A stretch of 64,000 nucleotides of DNA from Pectobacterium colocasium (GCF_020181655.1 NZ_CP084032.1:1674001-1738000); one strand, 5' to 3'. Numbered from the stretch's first letter, positions 47,208 to 56,585 are shown. Notes: a model not told the origin generated them from the letters alone. Numbers and translations are program-made.

Positions 47208-48455
47208 TTATTCATTCACGGTTGAAGCGGATTTAAACGGGCGGCAGATAACCATCATCGCCAGCGAACTGCACAGCGGCACCGCCGCGAGCAGCACCCA
47301 CGGAATAGCGGCCTGTGGCGATGGCGTCAGCGCGCGATCGAGCTGGCTGCCGAGGATAAAGTTACCAAGCAGAACAGCGATGCCGCCCATCGACGCCAGC
47401 GCGCCATAGTGCGCCCCCAGATTCTGGTTGTTGGCAAAACGCGGGATGAGATCCATGCCTACGGGGACGATTAACATCTGCCCCAGCGTTAGCAGGGTAA
47501 TCAAGGAGATAGCCGGAAGCAGGCGCTGCCATCCTTCTGGCGGTGTGCTGGAAGCAAACAGGGCGACACTAAGGAACGAGGCAGACAGCAGTGCGAAACC
47601 CAGTGGCAGCATACGCGCCGCACCAACCCGGCGGGCAAAGCGCGCCAGCGGAAGCTGTAATCCGATCACCAGCAGCGACGCCAGCACAAACAGCGGGCCG
47701 AGGTCTTTCTCGCTGCTGCCGGAGCGGTGTAGTTCAACCGGCAGCGCCAGATAGAGCTGGTTGTAGCTGAACAGGTAAGCGCTGTAGGCAATGATGAACG
47801 CCACAAAGCGCCGCTGACGGAAGGTTTCCCACCACGGGTCGATATGTAATTCACCCTGATTGCGCTGCGTCGGCGGCAGGCTGAAAAACAGGACGATGAG
47901 CGCGATAACAAAGACGCCCGCGCCTGCGAGTGCCACGCGCTGGAATCCGTACCCGGCCAGTACCGAACCGAGCAATGGCCCTAACACCGCCCCTAACTCG
48001 CCGCAAATGGCAAACAGAGCGAACCACTCGGAGCGGCTGCGTTTTCCCTCTTTTTCACTTTGCGTACCGGCCTGTGCCATTAATGCTTCAATCGCGGGGG
48101 AGAACAGTGCACCGCCGACTCCAGTCAGACAGGCACCGAGAATAATCGGCCATAGCGAATCGCCTAACGCCAGCAGTAAATAGCCGCTAATACGCACAAC
48201 GCAACCGCACAGGATGATCACGCGAGCGCCGAAGCGGTCAGCCAGTGCCCCGCCGACCAGAAACATGCCTTGTTGCGAAAAGGTGCGTAAGCCAATCACC
48301 AGTCCGATGGCCCAGCCGGACAGCAGCATGTCGTCGCGCAAGAAAATTGCCAGAAACGGCACGACGGCATAAAAACCAATGTTGAAAACAAGCTGGCTGC
48401 CCAGAAGCAGTGGCGGGTAAGGCCGCGGCGGGCGGCTGGCGGTCAGGTCTGACAT
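47208..48455 (-). CDS. MFS transporter embedded in the ABC operon (CntE-like placement)
   Basis: MFS protein of 415 residues with 12 membrane segments. The DHA-type signatures are QQGMFLVGGALADRFGARVI in the loop after helix 2 and GELGAVLGPLLGSVLAGYGF near helix 5. In the Staphylococcus cnt operon an MFS protein exports staphylopine while the ABC system imports the metal complex; the same pairing occurs here. No biosynthesis genes are visible nearby, so an export role is uncertain; it may export another compound. Confidence 0.75.
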   Translation of the reverse strand: MSDLTASRPPRPYPPLLLGSQLVFNIGFYAVVPFLAIFLRDDMLLSGWAIGLVIGLRTFSQQGMFLVGGALADRFGARVIILCGCVVRISGYLLLALGDSLWPIILGACLTGVGGALFSPAIEALMAQAGTQSEKEGKRSRSEWFALFAICGELGAVLGPLLGSVLAGYGFQRVALAGAGVFVIALIVLFFSLPPTQRNQGELHIDPWWETFRQRRFVAFIIAYSAYLFSYNQLYLALPVELHRSGSSEKDLGPLFVLASLLVIGLQLPLARFARRVGAARMLPLGFALLSASFLSVALFASSTPPEGWQRLLPAISLITLLTLGQMLIVPVGMDLIPRFANNQNLGAHYGALASMGGIAVLLGNFILGSQLDRALTPSPQAAIPWVLLAAVPLCSSLAMMVICRPFKSASTVNE

Positions 48456-48554
48456 GTCATGGTCCGTTATAAGAAAAGTTGTTATAAAAAGCCCGTTATG
48501 GGGAAATGTGTTATTAACGCGATATTTTATTGTAAAAAAGAGGTTTTCAGCGAG

Positions 48555-49391
48555 CTAATAGCCAGACGTCGACAGCGTGGGCACGGCCTGCAACAGACGG
48601 GCTGTGTGTGCCTGCTGCGGCGACGCCAGCACCTCGGCAGTGGGGCGATCTTCAATGATGCATCCGCCGTCCATGACCAGCATTCTGTCGCACAGGCCGG
48701 CGAGCATGGAAATATCGTGCGAGACCATCAGCAAGCCCATTTTGTTTTGTTCGGTGACCTGCTGAAGCAGGGCTTTAATCTGTTCGCGCAGCGGTAAATC
48801 CAGACCGCTGACGGGTTCGTCCGCCAGTAAAAATTCGGGCCGAACAATCAATGCTCGTGCCAGCGCGACACGCTGTGCCTGCCCGCCGGAAAGCTGCCCG
48901 GCGACCTTGTCCAGAAGTGTGGCGCTTAGCCCCACTTGATCCATGACGTCACGCAGGCGGGCCGAATGATTTTCACTGACTCGCCAACGTTCATCGGGGC
49001 GGAGTCGCTTCAGTGGTTCGATGAGGAGATCGGCGACGCGCTGACGCGGCGCGAGCGAGCCTGCCGGATCCTGCGGAATGTACTGAACGCGGCGGCGATA
49101 CCAGAGCAGCGAACGCACCGAGCCGGGGTTAATCAGGTTGCCATCGCAGTACACCGCACCACTTTCTGGCGCTTCAAGCGCGAGCAGGGTTTTTAGCAGC
49201 GTGGATTTACCACAGCCGGAGGCACCGACCAGCCCCACGCGTTCGTGCTGTTGCAGGTTTAGCGACAGGTCGTGGAAAATGGCGCTAGCAGGATCGGCCT
49301 TTTGCCACGGTAAACGTGACGTCTGGCGATAGCGGCTGACGTGTTCGAGGCTTAAAAACGGCGTGGGAACCGCATGCAGGTGGTGATTCAT
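48555..49391 (-). CDS. Opp/Nik-type ABC transporter ATPase (DppF-like)
   Basis: ATPase of 278 residues. Walker A GASGCGKST, signature LSGGQAQRVALARALI, Walker B FLLADEPVSGLD and H-loop MVSHD are present. The Dpp/Opp family phrase LWYRRRVQYIPQDPAGSLAP precedes the signature. It starts at an ATGA overlap with the other ATPase gene; the two probably form a heterodimer on the fused permease. Confidence 0.85.
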   Translation of the reverse strand: MNHHLHAVPTPFLSLEHVSRYRQTSRLPWQKADPASAIFHDLSLNLQQHERVGLVGASGCGKSTLLKTLLALEAPESGAVYCDGNLINPGSVRSLLWYRRRVQYIPQDPAGSLAPRQRVADLLIEPLKRLRPDERWRVSENHSARLRDVMDQVGLSATLLDKVAGQLSGGQAQRVALARALIVRPEFLLADEPVSGLDLPLREQIKALLQQVTEQNKMGLLMVSHDISMLAGLCDRMLVMDGGCIIEDRPTAEVLASPQQAHTARLLQAVPTLSTSGY

Positions 49392-50227
49392 CCGGCAAGC
49401 GCTCCGACAGCGACTGAAGGCCGTACATTCGTCAGTAACACATTGTCAGATAAAAGCGTATCAGCGCGACGGGCGGCAGCGACCAGACTGCGGGTATACG
49501 GCTGCTGTGGCGCATTCAGCAATTGCAGCATACTGCCGGATTCAACGATCCGACCGTTTTCCATCACCAGACCGCGTTGGCAGAGCTGGGCGGCAACGGC
49601 GATATCATGCGTAATAAACAATAGGGCGGGAGCATCCGGCTGCGAACTACGTTCCTGTAAGACCTGCAATACCTGCTGCTGAGTCATGACATCCAGCGCG
49701 GTAGTGGGTTCGTCCGCCACCAGCAAACGCGTCTTGCCGAGCAGTGCAAGGGTAATACAAATGCGCTGACGCTGGCCGCCGGACAATTCGGCAGGATAGC
49801 GCTGCAACAGATTGGGGATGTCATCCAACTGCATGGCGCTAAGCAGCGCAGAAAGCTCAGCGGAAGAAGTGGTTTTCAACGCCAGTGACAGCTGTTTTCC
49901 TAACGGCATGAGAGGATTAAGCGCCGTTGCCGAGTCCTGGAACACGGCAGAGACGCGTCCGGCCTGCGGGCGCGCCAGCGCTTTCAACTGGCTGACGTCT
50001 TCGCCATTGATTCGAATACTGCCACTACTCTGACAGCCTGCTGGCGGTGTGCCGATGATCGCTTTGGCGGTGAGGGATTTACCGGAACCGGATGCGCCGA
50101 GCAAACAGACACGCTCGCCCGCGGACAGCGTAAAGCTGATATCGCTGACTTTGGTTTCACCGCCAATAGACAGGTTAAGGTTTTCTACCTGAAGAATAGC
50201 GTCTGTGTGTCTGTTCCAGTTAATCAT
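49388..50227 (-). CDS. Opp/Nik-type ABC transporter ATPase (DppD-like)
   Basis: First gene of the five-gene operon, 279 residues. It has Walker A GASGSGKSLTAKAI, VFQDSATALNPLMPLGKQL as the Q-loop, signature LSGGQRQRICITLAL, Walker B LLVADEPTTALD and H-loop FITHD. It shares a stop/start overlap with the second ATPase. The Zur-like palindrome lies 32 bp upstream of its ATG. Confidence 0.85.
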   Translation of the reverse strand: MINWNRHTDAILQVENLNLSIGGETKVSDISFTLSAGERVCLLGASGSGKSLTAKAIIGTPPAGCQSSGSIRINGEDVSQLKALARPQAGRVSAVFQDSATALNPLMPLGKQLSLALKTTSSAELSALLSAMQLDDIPNLLQRYPAELSGGQRQRICITLALLGKTRLLVADEPTTALDVMTQQQVLQVLQERSSQPDAPALLFITHDIAVAAQLCQRGLVMENGRIVESGSMLQLLNAPQQPYTRSLVAAARRADTLLSDNVLLTNVRPSVAVGALAG

Positions 50228-50258
50228 GGCTAACGTATAAGGTCAGTGTAAATCGATA

Positions 50259-50273
50259 TGTAATAACATAACA
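50259..50273 (-). promoter_or_regulatory. Zur-like box upstream of the ABC/MFS operon
   Basis: Read on the coding (minus) strand, TGTTATGTTATTACA matches 12 of 14 arm positions of the Zur core TGTTATA-N-TATAACA. The extended 23-bp site matches 16 of 22. Its position just upstream of the first gene suits zinc-dependent repression. Confidence 0.6.
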
Positions 50274-50851
50274 AATTGCAATGAAGTGATGCAAAGGAAA
50301 TGTGATCCAGAGCGTATAAATTGGCGCCGCGACGCAGCCTTAGCTGACTGCGTCGATGATGAAAAAGAGGGGGATAATAAATTGTCGGAAGGTGCAGACT
50401 ATCTTTAGAGCCTACTCATTCGATGAGTCAACAAGTTGTGCCAGTTCCAGCATATCAAGTCGTATGACTATACATCTTAGCCACATTCCTATGAAGATTC
50501 AGAGGTCGTTTCGTGCGCTGTACTGTCGCTATTCATTTGTGATACCGAACACGCGCCCGACTCAGGGCGCTCAGTTACCGTCGCCCTGAGAACCCTGGCT
50601 TCCGGCTAAATTATGCCGCTACGCGGTGCCATCGGTGCCCATGACCGCTAGTCGAGCCGCCAGTGACGCGTTCCAAACGCGGCACAGGCTTTCGCGGCGT
50701 CCATGCCGCTCACTCGGTGGCCACGCCCACCGCTGCATAATTTTTTAAGCCGGATATCAACCGCCGCAAGTTGAGGCATTTGTGTAAGAGCCAGTGTACA
50801 GATAGATAGACGCGATCTCACTGGGAGCGAGATCGCGTTAAGACGTGAGAT
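50274..50851. other. Intergenic region of unknown content
   Basis: About 580 bp with no convincing gene. The left half is AT-rich. The right half (about 50555-50760) is GC-rich and contains a perfect 9-bp stem (CTCAGGGCG 50561-50569, CGCCCTGAG 50582-50590), followed by sequence with several short repeats of GCCGCT/GCGGCG type. It may be a degraded repeat or gene remnant; I cannot assign it. Confidence 0.4.
50561..50590. repeat. Stem-loop in the unassigned region
   Basis: CTCAGGGCG and CGCCCTGAG form a perfect 9-bp stem with a 12-base loop. It sits at the left border of the GC-rich block. Confidence 0.4.
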
Positions 50852-52645
50852 TTATCTCTGTTGAGCGACAAGCCACTGGCGCAGGCGTTCGGGTTGCTGT
50901 GCGCCGCTTAAGCGAGCAAGCTCTTCACCGTTTTCGATCCAGAGTAAGGTCGGCAACGTTCTGATCGCCAATTTTTCCGTCAGGGTAATGTGATGATCGG
51001 CGTCCAGATAATGGCTCGGCAATTGGTGGTATTCCTCGTTAGCCAGAATCGTTTCTAACTGGCGGTAGAGGCTTTTGCAGTGGACGCAGCGCTCTGCGCC
51101 GACCAGCAGCAATTGTGGACCCTGTTGGGTTGCCAGTGCAGGCCAGTCTTCGGCAGTAAGCGGCGCGAAGCGCTCACGGTTGACGGCAAAGAGCTTTGGG
51201 CTGCGCTTGAGGTCTTCGCTGTCGGTCGCGACGCACAGGGCATCGCCGCTCTTTTTGTAGGGGCGCGTGCCGTCAATGCGAACCACGCTGGCGAAGCCGG
51301 GTGCGCTGGCTCCGGGCTGACGTAGCTGGGTGTTATCGGGTGCGATCACCGGGGTTTCCTGTGGACGTGACAGTTGTGGCACCCACTCGTAGGGTACGCG
51401 GTAGGCGCGATACAGCATGTTGGTGTTCACCGTCTTGCCCCAGTAGGGGGAAATAAACTCCCAGACAATCTCGTGATCGACGGTGACTTCAAATAGTCGA
51501 CCGTTAGCGCCTTCATTAATTAGCGTATTGCCGTTCGGCAGGCGTTGGATGTTGCTGATGTACGGGCTGTAAAAACGGAAGGCATCGGTCGGATGTGGAA
51601 TACCCGCTTCGTAGGGCGAATAGCGCCAGACAATATCCAGCGTCACCGGGTTGATTTCCAGCACACGAGAATAATCACGCCAGGCGTTTTTCACGCCGTC
51701 GGCCGACGCCGGATTGGGCGCGCCGTAGCCAGCCCAGCCGCCGTTATCAAACACCAGAATATTGCCCGCGCCCGGCAAGCCTGCGGGGATCATATGTGCG
51801 TGATGCTGGCCGATTATCCAGCCAATGTGTTTGCGTTCCGGCGTGTTGTAATTCGGACCAAGCTGCCAGACGATATGGCCGCTCTGCTTGTCGATGATGG
51901 CGATGATGTTGGACTCGCGTGCGTCCCAGATAATGTTATCCGGGTGGAAGCGGGGATCGCCTTGATCGAACCACGGATTGGGGCCGAGCGCTGACATGGA
52001 GTTGATATGCATCCAGTCGCCCATGCCGCCGCCGCTTTTGCGCAGGTTAGGATTGTTGTACAGCGCGGTTTTCGCGTCGTCGTCAAAGCCCAGTTCATCG
52101 AAATGGTCGCTGCAACGCCATTCCCACAAGATATTACCTTCCCAGTCCACTTCGATGATGGTGTCGTCGAGCAGCAGTTTGTCGCTGATGCGTTCATTGT
52201 GCAGGTTGGTGTGCGCCAGCAGTAGCGTGTTGCCGCCAATCGACTGCGGTTCCTGACCCGGTGCGTAATAGCCGACCGGATTACCGCTGCGCTGGTAGTC
52301 ATGATGGACGCGCGCCATCCATTCGGGTGGAAGGTCGGGGTCGGTAATGTGTTCATAGCCGTTAAATTTCCAGACGACGTTGCCGTCCCAGTCCACCTGA
52401 ATCAGATCGACCATGTCCTGCATGCCGTAGCGTGAATCGCGTTCACCGCTGTGCCCGAGGATGTAACCGCCAGGCAGGATTTTGTTGGGGAAGCCGTGCA
52501 GGCCTTCCCACAGGCGCAGTTCGGTGCCGTTCATATCCACCAGCACGGCACCGCGTTCCAGCGCCTGAAAGACGGTGTAGCCGCCCCAGGCTTTTTCCGG
52601 GTTGTAAATCGTTGTGCCGGTCGGGTAGACGGAAGGGTGTCCCAT
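50852..52645 (-). CDS. Arylsulfotransferase-family protein fused to a C-terminal thioredoxin-like domain
   Basis: Protein of 597 residues. Residues about 20-440 form a beta-propeller of the arylsulfotransferase (ASST) type, with repeated IEVDWEGNILWEW-like blades, the histidine-rich IIGQHHAHMIPAG near residue 280 and GDWMHINSMSALG, which may hold the active site. Residues about 490-597 resemble thioredoxin, with a CVHC pair near 518-521 in LLVGAERCVHCKSLYRQL and a cis-Pro loop IRTLPTLLW. No signal peptide is visible, unlike classical periplasmic ASST. It is the last gene of a sulfur-type ABC operon, so a role in desulfurising aryl or alkyl sulfates is plausible but unproven. Confidence 0.75.
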   Translation of the reverse strand: MGHPSVYPTGTTIYNPEKAWGGYTVFQALERGAVLVDMNGTELRLWEGLHGFPNKILPGGYILGHSGERDSRYGMQDMVDLIQVDWDGNVVWKFNGYEHITDPDLPPEWMARVHHDYQRSGNPVGYYAPGQEPQSIGGNTLLLAHTNLHNERISDKLLLDDTIIEVDWEGNILWEWRCSDHFDELGFDDDAKTALYNNPNLRKSGGGMGDWMHINSMSALGPNPWFDQGDPRFHPDNIIWDARESNIIAIIDKQSGHIVWQLGPNYNTPERKHIGWIIGQHHAHMIPAGLPGAGNILVFDNGGWAGYGAPNPASADGVKNAWRDYSRVLEINPVTLDIVWRYSPYEAGIPHPTDAFRFYSPYISNIQRLPNGNTLINEGANGRLFEVTVDHEIVWEFISPYWGKTVNTNMLYRAYRVPYEWVPQLSRPQETPVIAPDNTQLRQPGASAPGFASVVRIDGTRPYKKSGDALCVATDSEDLKRSPKLFAVNRERFAPLTAEDWPALATQQGPQLLLVGAERCVHCKSLYRQLETILANEEYHQLPSHYLDADHHITLTEKLAIRTLPTLLWIENGEELARLSGAQQPERLRQWLVAQQR

Positions 52646-52661
52646 AATGGTGCTCCAGTAG

Positions 52662-53471
52662 TTACGTGTTCAGAGAAGAGGAAGTGACCGCCGTATCGGC
52701 AGGCTGCGTCAGCAGTGCGAGCAGGTCGCTGCACTGCTGGTGGAAGAGCTGGCTGTCACGCTGGCGCGGATGTGGCAGCGAAATCGTCGCAATCTGGCGG
52801 ATGCGCCCCGGTCGTGGTGCCAGCACGACAACGCGATCGGCGAGATAGACGGCTTCTTCGACGTCGTGGGTGACCAGCAGTGTGGTGGTGCCCTCCGCCT
52901 GATGAATGCGGCGCAGCTCCTGTTGCATCTGCTGGCGGGTTAAGGCATCCAGCGCACCAAACGGTTCATCCAGCATTAGGATGCGCGGATTGGCAACGAG
53001 TCCGCGTGCGATAGCCACACGCTGCGCCATGCCGCCAGAAAGCTGGGCGGGTAGGGCATCGGCAAAATCCTGCAAATGTACGAGCTGGATAAAGTGGTCG
53101 ATCAGGCGCTTCCGTTCTTTGTCGTTGATTGACTCATTCGCCAGCCCGAGCGCGATGTTTTGCCGTACCGTCAGCCACGGAAACAGGCGCGGTTCCTGAA
53201 ACACCATGCCACGCTCGCGTCCGATGCCGCGCACGGTTTTTCCTTCGACCAGCACGCGTCCCTGATAGTCGTTGTCCAGCCCGACCAGCATGCGCAGCAG
53301 AGTGGATTTGCCGCAGCCGCTGCTGCCAACAATGGCGACCAGTTCGCCGCTGTGAATCGACAGGGAAAAGTCCTCAATCACCGTCAGCGTCTCACCCTGA
53401 ACGCGAAACTGTTTACGAAGGCGATCGAACTGCACCACTGGCGGCGGCACATCAAGGGGAGTGGACGTCAT
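52662..53471 (-). CDS. SsuB-like ABC transporter ATPase
   Basis: ATPase of 269 residues of the sulfonate/nitrate/taurine class. Walker A GSSGCGKST, VFQEPRLFPWLTV, signature LSGGMAQR, Walker B ILMLDEPFGALD and VTHDVEEA are present. It overlaps the fused permease gene by 4 bp and ends 16 bp before the arylsulfotransferase-like gene, so the three form one operon. Confidence 0.87.
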   Translation of the reverse strand: MTSTPLDVPPPVVQFDRLRKQFRVQGETLTVIEDFSLSIHSGELVAIVGSSGCGKSTLLRMLVGLDNDYQGRVLVEGKTVRGIGRERGMVFQEPRLFPWLTVRQNIALGLANESINDKERKRLIDHFIQLVHLQDFADALPAQLSGGMAQRVAIARGLVANPRILMLDEPFGALDALTRQQMQQELRRIHQAEGTTTLLVTHDVEEAVYLADRVVVLAPRPGRIRQIATISLPHPRQRDSQLFHQQCSDLLALLTQPADTAVTSSSLNT

Positions 53472-55081
53472 GCGATTTCTCCTGCGGAACGCCAGCGCGT
53501 CATCCGCTGTTCCAGACCTAATCCGACGCGGTCGAGCACCGCGCCCGTTAATCCAATCAGCAGCATGCCGCTGATAATCAGGGGCATATCAAGTAGCTGT
53601 TGGGCGTTGATCATCAGGCTGCCGATCCCGGTACCGGATGACATGAAATATTCTGCGCCGATAGTCCCAAGCCAGGCGTAAATCAGCGACAGGCGCAAAC
53701 CGGCGAAGATCGCGGGGGCGGCTCCAGGCAAAATCAGTACCCGCAAGCGGGTCGAGAGGCGGATCTGTAACACCTGCGCGACTTCCTGTAAGGCTGTTGA
53801 ACGCTGGCGGATGCCGCGATGGCTGGCTACCAGCATCGGAAAGAAAGAAGCCAGCGCGACAAACGTGATTTTTCCAGCTTCGTCGTTACCGACCCAGGCA
53901 GTCAGCAGCGGCAGCCAGGCAAACAGCGCGATCTGGCGCAGCGTCGCGACCGTGGGCGTAAAGAGGGCGTCACTGGTCGCATTCAGCCCCAGCAGCACAC
54001 CGCACACCAGACCTGCGGCAATGCCGCATACTGCACCTGCTAGCGCACGGGTCACACTGGCCTGCATCGCGTCGGTGAGCGAACCGTCACGCACGCCTTG
54101 CAGCAGCGTGTGCCACACGTCGGCGGGTGGGGGAAGCAGTGACGGGTCGATCCAACCAAGATGGCTGGCTTGTTGCCATAACAGAAGGAGCAGAAAGGGG
54201 AGAACCAGTGCCGATAAGCGGCGAGACGGCGTCGAGGTTAAGCGGCCAAGCGGCGGGTGCGGCCAGAAAACCAGACGACGTTCTAACTGGTTGATTGCCC
54301 ACTCCATCGCCAGTCCCGCCAGTCCGATGACGGCGATACAGACAAACACAATATCCAACTGAAACAGCTGGCGTCCCCACACCAGTAAATAGCCAATGCC
54401 CTGCGATGATGCCAGTAGTTCGACCACGATTAGCGATACCCATGCCTGTGAGATCGCCAGCCGTAAGCCGGTTAGCCAGGTGGGTAGCGCAGCGGGCAGC
54501 GTTAATTTGATGAGGCGCTGATGCCACGGCAGGCGCAGGGTACGAGCGACTTCCTGTAGCGCAGGCGGTACGTTGCGCACGCCTGTTTGCGTATGCAGCG
54601 TCACCGGGATAATCACCGCCTTGATGATGACAGCAAGCTTCAGGCCATCATCAATGCCGAACAGCACCATAAACAGCGGGATCCAGCCCAGCGTTGGAAT
54701 TTGTGCCAGCGCGTAGACCGTCGGGTGCAGCAGGTGTTCGGCGCGGCGTGAGGCTCCCATCAGCGCACCAAGCAGCGTTCCCGCCAGTAAGCCTGCCAGC
54801 AGGCCGCTAGCCAACCGTTGCAGGCTGATAAAGAGCTGCGGCAGGAGATCGTTGTGCCAGAGTTCGGCAGCGGTTTTAGCGACGATGTAGGGAGCCGGGA
54901 GAATCTGGGCGGGCATCCAGCCGTAATGGGTGCTGATATACCACAACGCCAGCAGCGCCAGCGGCACAATTAGTGGTACTACAAGCGGCACCACTATTGA
55001 CACGACAAGAGAATAGACCCGCGCTATCGGCGGTGCTGGCCAGACGATCGCGGTTTTTTTCAGCAGTATCGACTTATTCAT
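53468..55081 (-). CDS. Tandem-fused SsuC-like ABC permease
   Basis: Permease of 537 residues made of two SsuC/TauC-type units. Each has about six membrane segments and its own coupling motif: ALQEVARTLRLPWHQRLIKL and then ALQEVAQVLQIRLSTRLRVL, followed by the family LPAALPTWLTGLRL or LPGAAPAIFAGLRL. Usual family members have one unit and homodimerise, so one chain here could form the whole channel. ATG 55081 behind GGGAA is preferred over the longer frame to 55186. Confidence 0.83.
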   Translation of the reverse strand: MNKSILLKKTAIVWPAPPIARVYSLVVSIVVPLVVPLIVPLALLALWYISTHYGWMPAQILPAPYIVAKTAAELWHNDLLPQLFISLQRLASGLLAGLLAGTLLGALMGASRRAEHLLHPTVYALAQIPTLGWIPLFMVLFGIDDGLKLAVIIKAVIIPVTLHTQTGVRNVPPALQEVARTLRLPWHQRLIKLTLPAALPTWLTGLRLAISQAWVSLIVVELLASSQGIGYLLVWGRQLFQLDIVFVCIAVIGLAGLAMEWAINQLERRLVFWPHPPLGRLTSTPSRRLSALVLPFLLLLLWQQASHLGWIDPSLLPPPADVWHTLLQGVRDGSLTDAMQASVTRALAGAVCGIAAGLVCGVLLGLNATSDALFTPTVATLRQIALFAWLPLLTAWVGNDEAGKITFVALASFFPMLVASHRGIRQRSTALQEVAQVLQIRLSTRLRVLILPGAAPAIFAGLRLSLIYAWLGTIGAEYFMSSGTGIGSLMINAQQLLDMPLIISGMLLIGLTGAVLDRVGLGLEQRMTRWRSAGEIA

Positions 55082-55319
55082 TTTATTCCCGAAAACCATC
55101 GCAGCTGGATGAATAGGGAATAAAAAACAGGTTTCGACGTTGAAGGCCAATGCAATAAAGCGATGGTCGCCGTGCAATAAATGCATATGCGTAGCCTGCG
55201 CCCGCCAGTCCTGATTTATGCTTTTTTCCGCTGAGCAAACCTGTAAATGTTATTTAAGCCTGATGCAGACGGTTCGTTAGTTTTCATGGCAGATGAAACG
55301 AATTTTTAAGGAAAACCGT

Positions 55320-56585
55320 ATGCAACAACCCTCAATCCCATTGATAACTATTTTGTCTGCAACCCCTTTTGCTCGCTGGCAACGGGGGCTGCGTGAGATC
55401 ATGAGCGTTGCGCCGCTGCTGATCACTGCGCTAATGGCATCGACCGTTCAGGCGAACGACGCTGCCCCGCAGGATGCACAGAAGCCGACGGAGATTCGCA
55501 TTGGCTTGCCGGACCAGAGCGCAGGCAGCAAACCCTTTATTCGCGGGCCGTTGGGGCTGGCGCATATTCAAAAGCAACTGGAGAAAGAATTTGAACCGCA
55601 GGGCATCAAGATTCAGTGGTCGTTCTTTAAAGGCGCGGGCCCGGCGGTAAATGAGGCGCTGGCGAACAAGCAGTTGGATGTGGTGTATTTGGGCGATCTG
55701 GCGGCCATTATTGGTCGGGCGGGGGGATTGCCGACGCGGGTGCTGGTGGGATCGCGCGGCTCTAATTCTTATCTGGCGGCGACACCGGAATCGGGTATTC
55801 AGCGTATTGAGGATTTACGCGGCAAGCGAATTGCGGTCTATAAGGGAACGGCCGATCAGCTGTCGTTTGAACGTGCGATTAAAAGTGTTGGGCTGAATGA
55901 ACGCGATGTGCGGGTGATCAATCTGGACTGGACGGCGGGCAAGGCCGCGCTGGCAGCCAGACGCGTGGATGCCGTGTGGGGTGGGGTCTCTCTGCTGGCG
56001 TTACGTAAGCAGGGCATCCATATTGTGACCACCAGCCGAGCGCTGGGCTGGGCGAATACCACGCAGGCCGCCGTGCTGGCGACGCAGGATTTTATCGACC
56101 ACTACCCGGGCACGACGCAGCAGCTGGTGAATGTGCTGGTGGACAATGCGCAGTGGATCGGCGAGGCGCAGCATCTGCCGGACTATACGGCGCTGATGGC
56201 CGAACAGAGTCAGATCCCGCAGGCGATTTTTCAGGAAGAGCTGAAAGCGGAAGACCTTCCCTTCCAAAGCTCGCCGCGTCTCGATCCGTTCCTGCTCAGC
56301 AGCTTGCAGGACAGCATTGAGCGGGCGAAAGCGGCGGGACTGATTCGCAACACATTCTCGGCCAGCGACTGGTTTGCCAGTCAGTTTGTTGACCGGGCGC
56401 TGAAAGCCAAAGGGCTGGAATCGAACTGGGCGGTGTATGACACCAACGGGGCATCCCGAGAAATAATCATGAGTGCGCTCACAACGTCGGCAGTGCCAGA
56501 GCGGGTGAGCGCAACTTGTCCTGCGCCAGTATGGTTTCGATCATCAGCTCGGCCAGCGGTGGCAGTGTTCTCTTCAAACAGGTGA
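55320..56585 (+). CDS. Sulfonate/sulfate-ester-type periplasmic binding protein
   Basis: Binding protein of the SsuA/AtsR type, up to 421 residues, divergent from the permease operon. AAGGA precedes ATG 55320 (the frame is also open from 55293). A long signal peptide ends near VQAND. The mature domain starts TEIRIGLPDQSAGSKPF and includes QLDVVYLGDLAAIIGRAGGL. The family domain ends near WAVYDTNG, and the last 40 residues look unlike a binding protein and overlap the converging LysR gene by 107 bp, suggesting that the original stop codon was lost. Confidence 0.8.
   Translation: MQQPSIPLITILSATPFARWQRGLREIMSVAPLLITALMASTVQANDAAPQDAQKPTEIRIGLPDQSAGSKPFIRGPLGLAHIQKQLEKEFEPQGIKIQWSFFKGAGPAVNEALANKQLDVVYLGDLAAIIGRAGGLPTRVLVGSRGSNSYLAATPESGIQRIEDLRGKRIAVYKGTADQLSFERAIKSVGLNERDVRVINLDWTAGKAALAARRVDAVWGGVSLLALRKQGIHIVTTSRALGWANTTQAAVLATQDFIDHYPGTTQQLVNVLVDNAQWIGEAQHLPDYTALMAEQSQIPQAIFQEELKAEDLPFQSSPRLDPFLLSSLQDSIERAKAAGLIRNTFSASDWFASQFVDRALKAKGLESNWAVYDTNGASREIIMSALTTSAVPERVSATCPAPVWFRSSARPAVAVFSSNR

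Noticed and set aside
48459..48797. Plus-strand frame of 112 codons near the ATPase genes
   Set aside because: Mostly antisense to the DppF-like ATPase gene.
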